Positions 57,841 through 64,000 of a stretch of DNA of 64,000 nucleotides are shown one piece after another. A program made the translations under genes and the position numbers. The stretch's first letter is position 1. Each line of letters begins with the position of its first letter. Origin of the DNA: Chenopodium formosanum (taxonomy: Eukaryota; Streptophyta; Magnoliopsida; Caryophyllales; Amaranthaceae); NCBI GenBank assembly GCA_024500155.1, contig CM044857.1, forward strand, positions 1,738,501-1,802,500. Reading direction: 5' to 3'. Below the pieces are notes generated by a model that saw only the letters and a program-made list of their open reading frames with translations, searched no databases and was not told the origin of the DNA.

Positions 57841-57997
57841 TTGCTGAGTACTTTCTAGTTTTTTTTTGTGTACAACGTATGTCTAATAGAAAATAATACT
57901 TATTTGTTTAAGGAATTTTCTTTTAGGAAAGTAATTAAGCAACAGATGTAGAGCAAGAGAAAGAAAAGTGAGCTATGCAAAAAAATAAGGCAATAAG

Positions 57998-58092
57998 CAA
58001 GCTCATATGCACACATTGGTTCTTCAGGTAAGTTCTGAAGATGGTGGCGAACCCTTTGTGCCACATTGTGCGCAGTTTGCATCATAGCTTGC
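57998..58092 (-). ncRNA. snoR43: C/D-box snoRNA, snoR43 type, unit 2, degenerate boxes
   Basis: 95 nt with the GCAAGC/GCTTGC terminal stem intact. The C box is ATGATGC rather than GTGATGA, and the D box reads ATGA rather than CTGA, so assembly with core proteins is doubtful. A T-run of seven (plus 57980-57986) follows as a terminator. The central GTGGC...GCCAC pairing is kept. Confidence 0.65.
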
Positions 58093-58095
58093 ATA

Positions 58096-58166
58096 TTTAA
58101 TTTCTGGGAATCGAACCCGGGTCTTTGCCGTGGTGAGGTACTATTCTACCACTAAACCACTGATGC
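58096..58166 (-). pseudogene. Decayed tRNA-Gly of unit 2
   Basis: A box TGGTTTAGTGG and B box GGTTCGATTCC are kept, but the 5' acceptor strand GCATCAG has no partner in the A-rich 3' strand. The anticodon loop TCACCAC has changed GCC to ACC. It cannot fold as a tRNA, though it may still serve as an internal promoter. Confidence 0.85.
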
Positions 58167-58581
58167 TTGATTGATGTTTGCTTATTGTTTTTGTAGAGAC
58201 AGCTAGTATGTCCAAAATACAAAGTTAATTGATATTTTGGAAAGGAATTATTTGACTAGTAGAGTTGGTAGATTTTTTTGGGTAAAATGGAGACATGAAA
58301 ATAAACACATTGAATGAAAATTTTGTTGGCATGTTAGCTCTCACTAGCTCCACCACCTAAGAATGAAGATCGGTGCATTGAATCAATGAAAGAATACGAC
58401 GTTTTACAGATATGATAATTGAATTGATGAAGCCAAAAACTGCCTAAGGATAGTTGATTAATACTAAAATAAACATCAGGATGCAGCACTTCGTCGTATT
58501 GGCTTGAGCTTTAGTACACACTTCTGATTGTTTTGAAAGCCTTGCTGAATGCATGCAACAAAATCAAAACAGAACAAATAA
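58167..58581. other. Spacer between units 2 and 3
   Basis: AT-rich. Its right part (about 58478-58575: 'cgtcgtattggcttgagc', 'aatgcatgcaacaaaatcaa') recurs before units 4 and 6. It is therefore part of the duplicated block, lying downstream of each minus-strand snoRNA. Confidence 0.55.
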
Positions 58582-58677
58582 GCAAGCTCAGATGCACAAA
58601 TAGTTTTCTTCAGAAGAATCTGAAGATGGTGGCGAACCCTTAGGGCCACATTGTGCGCATTTTTCATCACAGCTTGT
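58582..58677 (-). ncRNA. snoR43: C/D-box snoRNA, snoR43 type, unit 3
   Basis: 96 nt. The C box GTGATGA (plus 58664-58670), the D box CTGA (plus 58588-58591) and the terminal stem are conserved. A TTTT terminator follows (plus 58566-58569). The tRNA part lies 8 nt upstream. Confidence 0.8.
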
Positions 58678-58685
58678 AAGCTCTG

Positions 58686-58755
58686 TGCACCAGCTGGGAA
58701 TCGAACCTGGGTCTGTACCGTGGAAGTTACTATTCTGCCACTAGACCACTGGTGC
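58686..58755 (-). pseudogene. Damaged tRNA-Gly of unit 3
   Basis: 70 nt rather than 71. The acceptor stem and both promoter boxes are good. One base is lost in the anticodon region (GTAACTTCCACGG), which disrupts the stem, and the GCC anticodon is gone. Two T-stem pairs are also lost. It could be transcribed and may still be cut at its 3' end by RNase Z, but is unlikely to act in translation. Confidence 0.75.
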
Positions 58756-59588
58756 TTCTTGAATACATTCTGGTTATTTTTGTTGATAAAATATGCTAAT
58801 TTTTTAAATAAAAATGAATTTTTGTTTTAAAATGTTTTTTTTTTTTTTACGAGAGAACTGATGTTATCAAGGAAGCATTTGAATCTCCCAAGGTACTATG
58901 TACGTATTATATATATCATAGGAAGCAAACAATAATCAATAGAGCAGGATAATGATAATAAAAGACACGGAGTATTACAGCCTTTACATGTATATATGGG
59001 ACTACAATCTAACTTATATTGATGATTATAAACTAATATTTAATGCTAAGAGACTAAGAGTAACCTATTGTTTTTAGCAACAGGTATATATGGGACTACA
59101 ATCTAAATTAAGTAAATTTGCTGTAAGATAGACTTGTAACCTAACTCTTTTTGTCTTTACTAACTAGTTAAGGTAGTCGCATAATTGCATAAAGGTGAGT
59201 TGGCTACTGTCGTTAGTATTCCTTACCACCATTATGTTTTCCGTTTGATCACTGCTCAACTTACAACAGCTATTGTGTACTAGTGTCTGTGTTAGGATGA
59301 TCCATGCCTAGCTAGTTTGTACTACTGAGTTGTTAGAATTATGTCGTCCATTGATATTCCACACAGGCATAGTACCTAGCATCAAAATCCCACACGGCAG
59401 CACCACACTGCGTCGTATAGGCTGAGGCTAGAGCTCACAGACTCACTTTTAATTTGAAAGTCTTTCTGACTGCAAGCAATAAAATCAAGTGTATGCTGAT
59501 AGATTTGCCAGAAATGCAAGGGAAAGTTTTTAGAAACAGATGTACAGAAAGCGAAAGGAAAATGAGCTATGCAAAAACACAAAAATAA
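58756..59588. other. Spacer between units 3 and 4
   Basis: AT-rich, with no gene. 59195-59340 and 59390-59500 resemble stretches near 62540-62700 and 63480-63740, showing that the duplicated block extends several hundred bases beyond the RNA genes. Confidence 0.55.
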
Positions 59589-59683
59589 GCAAGCTCAGAT
59601 GCACACATAGCTTCTACAGGTAGATCTGAAGATGGTGGCCAACCCTTTGTGCCACATTGTATGCAGTTTTCATCACTGTTTGC
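59589..59683 (-). ncRNA. snoR43: C/D-box snoRNA, snoR43 type, unit 4
   Basis: 95 nt. The C box GTGATGA (plus 59670-59676) and D box CTGA (plus 59595-59598) are intact and the terminal stem nearly so (GCAAAC/GCTTGC). T-runs follow (plus 59575-59587). The central pairing is kept although its loop side has changed (GTTGGCCAC). Confidence 0.8.
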
Positions 59684-59691
59684 ATGTTTTT

Positions 59692-59762
59692 TCAAAGATC
59701 TGGGGTTTGAACCCGGGTCTTCGTTGTGGTGGGATACTATTCTACCACTAGACCACTTACAC
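59692..59762 (-). pseudogene. Decayed tRNA-Gly of unit 4
   Basis: The A box TGGTCTAGTGG is perfect and the B box GGTTCAAACCC acceptable, but the 5' end GTGTAAG does not pair with the 3' strand and the anticodon loop reads CCACCAC. The tRNA fold is lost while the Pol III promoter parts survive. Confidence 0.85.
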
Positions 59763-59904
59763 TTGATTGATGTTTGCTAGCTGTTTTTGTAGATCTAGTA
59801 AGTCCACAAAGTGAATTGATTATTGTAAAGAGAGCATTTGAATTTCCCAAGGATTTAGTGCTGGTACATCTTTTTTTGGTAAATACTGGAAATATAAAAA
59901 TAAA

Positions 59905-62131
59905 TAAACTGATTATTGGTAATGACTATTCGTCTGAAAGAGAAGGCGAAGAAAAAAGTTAGACAAGAAGAACCAAGGATAAGATGGTGGACCCTAAGGG
60001 ATGCAAAAGCTAAGGTTTTTACAGAAAAGGTAATTGAAGAAGCGGATTGGGATGGAGAGGTGGATCCGGACATGACCTGGTTACGAATGAAGAACTGTTT
60101 CCTAAGAGTGGCCAAAGAGGTCTTAGGGGAAGTAAGGGGAAGAACTTCGGTACAGAGAGATACTTCGTGGTGGAATGAAGAGGTGAAAGCAGTAATTAAG
60201 CAAAAAAGGGAATGCTATCAAGCCTTAGGAAAATGTAGGAGTGATGAAACCTTTGCAGCGTATAAGGAGGCTAAGAGTAAGGCAAAGGCAGCTGTTCGCC
60301 AAGCAAAAGAAAAGGCATATCAGGAGGTTTATGAAAAGCTTGATTCCAAGGAGGGAGAAAGGATCATTTATAAGATGGCAAAGAGAAGACAAGAGGCAAG
60401 GAAGGATATTGGCATGGTGAAGTGTGTCAAAGATAAGAACCAAATGGTCCTAGTGCAAGAGGAGGACATCAAGGACAGGTGGAAGGGGTACTTCGATGAA
60501 TTATTTAATGGAAGTAATGGAGTTGTGATAGGAGATACCTCTATGAGTGATGAAGAAATCAACATGGAGTATGTGCGAAGGATTAGGAGAGTAGAGGTGG
60601 AGATTGCACTGAGGAAGATGAAACCTAAGAAGGCGGTTGGCCCTGATGGGGTACCGATAGAGGTGTGGAGGTGTTTGGGTAAGATTGGTATTGATTGGTT
60701 AACAAACCTTTTCAACAAGATATGGACGGCTACAAGGATCCCACAAGATTGGAGGAAGAGCACCTTGGTCCCGGTTTATAAAAACAAAGGAGACGCTCAA
60801 GATTGTTCTAACTATCGAGGAATTAAGCTTATGAGCCATACTATGAAGTTGTGGGAAAGGGTGATTGAACAAAGGTTGAGGGCATGCACAAGCATTTCAG
60901 ATAACCAATTTGGTTTTATGCCTGGGAGATCTACTATGGAGGCAATCCATTTGATAAGACAAATGATGGAGTTTTATAGGGTAAAGAAGAAAGATCTTCA
61001 TATGGTCTTTATTGATTTAGAGAAGGCATATGACAAGGTGCCAAGAGAGATACTTTGGTGGGCAATGTTGAAGAAAGGTATCCCACGAAGGTATGTAGAC
61101 CTAGTTAAGGATATGTATCGGGATGTGTCAACAAATGTGAGGACATGCGGAGGGTTGACAAAAGATTTCCCTATTACAATCGGATTGCATCAAGGGTCTG
61201 CATTAAGCCCTTTTCTTTTTGCAACGGTTCTAGACGAATTAACTAGACCAATTCAAGATGAGGTTCCATGGTGTATGCTGTTCGCAGATGATATCGTTTT
61301 GGTGGATGAGACTAAGGATGGGGTTAATGTCAAGTTGGAGCAATGGAGGCAAAGGTTGGAATCTAGAGGGTTTAAGCTAAGTCGGAGTAAGACTGAATAT
61401 TTGGTATGTCGTTTTGGCACTCAGAGGGGGACAAGCAATGAAGTGGTGAGTTTGGATGGAAAGGATTTGACCATGAGTGAATGTTTTAAGTACCTAGGGT
61501 CGATCATCCAGAAGAATGGTGACATTGATCAAGACGTGACCCACAGGATTAAGTCAGGGTGGCTTAAATGGAGAGCGGCCACGGGAGTGCTATGCGACCG
61601 CAGCATTCCCTTAAAGTTGAAGGGAAAATTCTACAGGACTGCCATAAGACCAGTGTTGCTCTATGGTACAGAATGTTGGGCTTCTAAGAAAGAGCATATT
61701 AAAAAGATGGAGGTTACGGAAATGCGCATGTTAAGGTGGATGTGTGGAAACACTTTAAGAGATAGAATCAGAAATGAGGTTATTCGCAAGAAAGTAGGTG
61801 TGGCGGGCATTGTAGATAAATACAGGGAAAATCGTCTGCGTTGGTTTGGACATGTAAGACGGAGACCCGAGGGTGCACCGGTGCGAAGAGTGGAAGAGTG
61901 GGACCATGGAGGGATTAAACGAGGAAGAGGGAGACCAAAGATGACTTGGTTGGAAGGAGTGAGGAAGGATATGAAGTGCATGGATTTACGTGAGGATGAA
62001 GTTTTGGATCGTAAGGGATGGAGGAGAAAGATTTATGTTGATGACTACACGGAATAATCAAATTTGGTTCATGTTAGCCGACCCCACTTTTGGGATTAAG
62101 GCTTTGATTGATTGATTGATTGATTGATTAA
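59905..62131 (+). mobile_element. RTE-type LINE, 5'-truncated
   Basis: A non-LTR element whose endonuclease domain is missing. It ends in a (TTGA)n tract at 62104-62129, typical of RTE elements, which lack a poly-A tail. Left and right flanks match a continuous stretch beside unit 5 ('ggaaatataaaa...' and '...aagatagt.agtgtgt'), so it inserted into the tRNA-snoRNA array. The exact target duplication is blurred by TGATTA on both sides. Confidence 0.88.
59922..62057 (+). CDS. RTE LINE reverse transcriptase, open frame
   Basis: An uninterrupted frame of about 711 residues. A Lys/Arg-rich linker begins WWTLRDAKAKVF. The reverse transcriptase runs from about 225 to 500 with KAVGPDGVPIEVW, FMPGRSTMEAI, DLEKAYDKVPRE, HQGSALSPFLF and the catalytic FADD at 61281-61292. 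The C-terminal part has the RTE landmarks YGTECWASKK and RLRWFGHVRRRP. It lacks the N-terminal endonuclease of a full RTE protein (roughly 300 residues), so it cannot insert by itself, but the intact frame points to a recent insertion. Confidence 0.92.
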   Translation: MTIRLKEKAKKKVRQEEPRIRWWTLRDAKAKVFTEKVIEEADWDGEVDPDMTWLRMKNCFLRVAKEVLGEVRGRTSVQRDTSWWNEEVKAVIKQKRECYQALGKCRSDETFAAYKEAKSKAKAAVRQAKEKAYQEVYEKLDSKEGERIIYKMAKRRQEARKDIGMVKCVKDKNQMVLVQEEDIKDRWKGYFDELFNGSNGVVIGDTSMSDEEINMEYVRRIRRVEVEIALRKMKPKKAVGPDGVPIEVWRCLGKIGIDWLTNLFNKIWTATRIPQDWRKSTLVPVYKNKGDAQDCSNYRGIKLMSHTMKLWERVIEQRLRACTSISDNQFGFMPGRSTMEAIHLIRQMMEFYRVKKKDLHMVFIDLEKAYDKVPREILWWAMLKKGIPRRYVDLVKDMYRDVSTNVRTCGGLTKDFPITIGLHQGSALSPFLFATVLDELTRPIQDEVPWCMLFADDIVLVDETKDGVNVKLEQWRQRLESRGFKLSRSKTEYLVCRFGTQRGTSNEVVSLDGKDLTMSECFKYLGSIIQKNGDIDQDVTHRIKSGWLKWRAATGVLCDRSIPLKLKGKFYRTAIRPVLLYGTECWASKKEHIKKMEVTEMRMLRWMCGNTLRDRIRNEVIRKKVGVAGIVDKYRENRLRWFGHVRRRPEGAPVRRVEEWDHGGIKRGRGRPKMTWLEGVRKDMKCMDLREDEVLDRKGWRRKIYVDDYTE

Positions 62132-62740
62132 AAGATAGTGTATTAGTGTGTTGAAAGTACCAACATGACATAGATTATGGAGTGGCTTGAACATATGTAA
62201 TTTTACTTTTGTATAACAGACATGTATTTTGTATAAATAACTAACATAGAAATACAGGAATAAAATTTGTAAACAGAGGGAATATGACTATGATAGGGAG
62301 CAAATATTATAGCTAGCTAATTACTTGAACTTTATATAGTTCAGAAAAAATTAGAAGATTTTACAGTTATATAGCTGACTAATGCTAAAAATAATCAGAT
62401 AATATAATGATTATACAAAGATATGTAAATAATCTGTTATAGTTGCACTAGACTGGTGGGGCAAAATCTTCTTGCCTGAGTTCAACACTATCATTTGAGT
62501 ATGCACTAGCTTTAAAACCACTAATATAGTTGCATTGTTGCTTATGGTGGGTTGGCCACTGTCATTACTCTCATAGTAGCACCTTACTGTACTGCTTCCA
62601 TCTATATTTGTCATTTGATAACTGCTCAAATTATGACTGCTATTGTGGATTAGCACTCGTGATAGCCTGATAGTCTGCACACCAATAGATGTCATTGCTA
62701 GACCGCAAAGGCGCTGAGCTGTGCAAAAACACAAAAATAA
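62132..62740. other. Spacer between the RTE insert and unit 5
   Basis: No gene. It is closely alike to 63060-63640 (for example 'tagcaccttactgtactgcttcc' and 'gctattgtggattag' in both), defining a duplicated unit of about 1.09 kb that includes the RNA genes. Confidence 0.7.
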
Positions 62741-62835
62741 GCAAGCTCAGATGCACACATAGCCTCTTCAGTTAGATCGGAAGATGGTGGCGAACCCTTT
62801 GTGCCACATTGTATGCAGTTTTCATCACTGCTTGC
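62741..62835 (-). ncRNA. snoR43: C/D-box snoRNA, snoR43 type, unit 5
   Basis: 95 nt with a perfect GCAAGC/GCTTGC terminal stem, C box GTGATGA (plus 62822-62828), D box CTGA (plus 62747-62750) and T-runs after it (plus 62724-62739). The tRNA part is farther away than in other units because of an A-rich insertion of about 11 bases. Confidence 0.82.
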
Positions 62836-62855
62836 ATGTTTATTTTTTTTCTTTT

Positions 62856-62926
62856 TTTATAACTGGGGTTCGAACCCGGGTCCTTTGCAGTGGCGGGATA
62901 CTATTCTACCACTAGACCACTTGCAC
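62856..62926 (-). pseudogene. Decayed tRNA-Gly of unit 5
   Basis: A box TGGTCTAGTGG and B box GGTTCGAACCC are kept, as is the anticodon GCC (loop CCGCCAC). The acceptor stem is gone: 5' GTGCAAG faces an A/T-rich 3' end. It is followed in sense by A-runs, not T-runs, so Pol III should read through into the snoRNA. Confidence 0.85.
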
Positions 62927-62935
62927 TTGAGTGAT

Positions 62936-63834
62936 GTTTGCTAGCTGTTTTTGTAGGTGCAGTATGTCCACAAAGTGAATTGAATTGTAAAGAGGGCATT
63001 TGAATTCCCAAAATTAAGGAATATTGTGGAAATATAAAATCTAAAAAAAAAAATTATTATAAGATAGTAAGTGTGTCAAAGGACCCACATAACATAGAAT
63101 ATGGAGTGAGTGTGAGAGATATAGAGTTAATTAAGAGGTCCATATTACATGACTTAAGCTGTTGAGCAGATGTAATTTTACTTTTATATGACATAAATGT
63201 ATTTTGTATAAACACTAAAATGGAAATACAGGAATCTATTTTGTAAGCAAAGGGAATATAACTGTGATAGGGTGCAAACACTATAAGCTAATAATGCTGT
63301 GTTAGTTCTACATGCATGAGAATTGAATGGTTGAAGCTGAAATTTACAGGTATATAGCTGATAGTGCTCAAAATAATACTTCATATAATGATGATTATAT
63401 GACAAAGATATGTAACTACTCTGTTATAGCTGCCACCATTTAGTATAGTTGACAAGAGGGTTGAATTATAGTGGGTTCGCCACTGTCATTACTCTAATTA
63501 GTAGCACCTTACTGTACTGCTTCCTTCTATATTTGTCATTTGATCACTGCTCAATTTAGCACTGCTATTGTGGATTAGAATTCGTGGTAGCGTGATAGTT
63601 TGCACACCAAAAGATGTTATTGATAGCCCATAAAGGCGGCACTCTTAGCCTCACGTCACATTTGGATGTAGCACTGCACAGTATTGGCTTGAGCTTAAGG
63701 TCACACTTCATCACTTATGCAAGCCTCTCTGAATGCAAGCAACAAAATGAAGTGTATGAAAATACAAATGACAAAAATAGTATGGTAAAATTTAAGCAAA
63801 AGAATGTGAGCAATGAAAACTAAAAATAAAAACG
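62936..63834. other. Spacer between units 5 and 6
   Basis: No gene. It is the second copy of the duplicated flank described for 62132-62740 and also contains a 'ggcttgagctta' block shared with the region before unit 3. Confidence 0.7.
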
Positions 63835-63928
63835 GCAAGCTCAGATGCACACATTCTTTCTTCAGAATGATCTGGAGATGGTGGCGAACCCTTGTGCCAC
63901 ATTGTGCGCAGTTGTCATCACTGCTTGC
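63835..63928 (-). ncRNA. snoR43: C/D-box snoRNA, snoR43 type, unit 6
   Basis: 94 nt, the cleanest copy. It has the terminal stem GCAAGC/GCTTGC, C box GTGATGA (plus 63915-63921), D box CTGA (plus 63841-63844), and a CAGA or CTGA D'-like box in the middle. Strong T-runs follow (plus 63821-63832). A GTGGC...GCCAC pairing lies between the C box and the D'-like box. It starts 8 nt after the unit 6 tRNA. Confidence 0.85.
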
Positions 63929-63936
63929 ATGTCTGA

Positions 63937-64000
63937 TGCACCAGCCGGGAATCGAACCCGGGTCTGTACCGTGGCAGGGTACTATTCTACCACTAGACCA
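63937..64000 (-). tRNA. tRNA-Gly(GCC), unit 6, cut by the window edge
   Basis: The 3' 64 nt of a 71-nt tRNA; the first seven bases lie beyond the window. Everything visible fits the plant consensus: A box, anticodon stem GTACC/GGTAC with loop CTGCCAC, T arm CCGGG/CCCGG, 3' strand CTGGTGC and discriminator A. It is the best preserved tRNA of the array. Confidence 0.93.

Noticed and set aside
60225..60763. Minus-strand frames within the RTE LINE
   Set aside because: Antisense shadows of the reverse transcriptase frame.

Overview
This window is nuclear DNA of a flowering plant, almost certainly a eudicot. Its genes carry GT-AG introns and encode plant-specific products: class I starch branching enzyme, a peroxisomal acyl-activating enzyme, a germin-like protein and cyclin-J18. 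The spaces between genes are AT-rich and full of plant transposons: L1-type and RTE LINEs, Copia and Ty3-type LTRs, a Helitron, Stowaway-like MITEs and MULE/FAR1-type transposase remains. The species cannot be fixed from the sequence alone. I lean to Caryophyllales, with low confidence.

Layout. 1-6433: a decayed L1-type LINE split by a 2149-bp solo LTR, followed by a 454-bp Helitron (6470-6923). 7-15.2 kb: a 45-bp minisatellite, a decayed multi-exon gene of a transposon-associated plant family, and two minus-strand genes or ORFs (11.4-12.5 kb and 13.3-15.2 kb) that each carry a stretch resembling the start of a LINE endonuclease. 15.2-19.7 kb: no gene seen, but a telomere-like repeat block and an (AAAT)n run. 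19.7-21.3 kb: a two-exon gene with two SUMO-like folds and an EAR-type motif. 21686-32180: a complete, young Copia element with intact gag-pol and perfect 5-bp target duplications. 33.7-36.9 kb: a FAR1/MULE transposase pseudogene on the minus strand.

38.2-45.5 kb: a complete 14-exon starch branching enzyme I gene. 46.7-47.8 kb: a small basic protein gene. 48.9-52.3 kb: an AAE1-like acyl-CoA ligase ending in the peroxisomal signal SKL, with a solo LTR in its intron. 53.5-54.1 kb: a germin-like protein that appears to lack its signal-peptide exon. 54.85-55.96 kb: a decayed second AAE copy, broken by two nested MITEs. 56.2-57.0 kb: cyclin-J18. 57.1-57.7 kb: a LINE RNase H fragment.

57.7-64.0 kb is the most notable part: six tandem copies of a minus-strand dicistronic unit, tRNA-Gly(GCC) followed about 8 nt later by a C/D-box snoRNA of the snoR43 type. 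All six snoRNA parts keep their general shape and all six tRNA parts keep A- and B-box promoters. Four of the six tRNA parts are structurally decayed. An RTE LINE with an open 713-codon frame has inserted into this array. The array suggests snoRNA genes drifting from a processed tRNA-snoRNA pair toward a snoRNA with only a tRNA-derived Pol III promoter.
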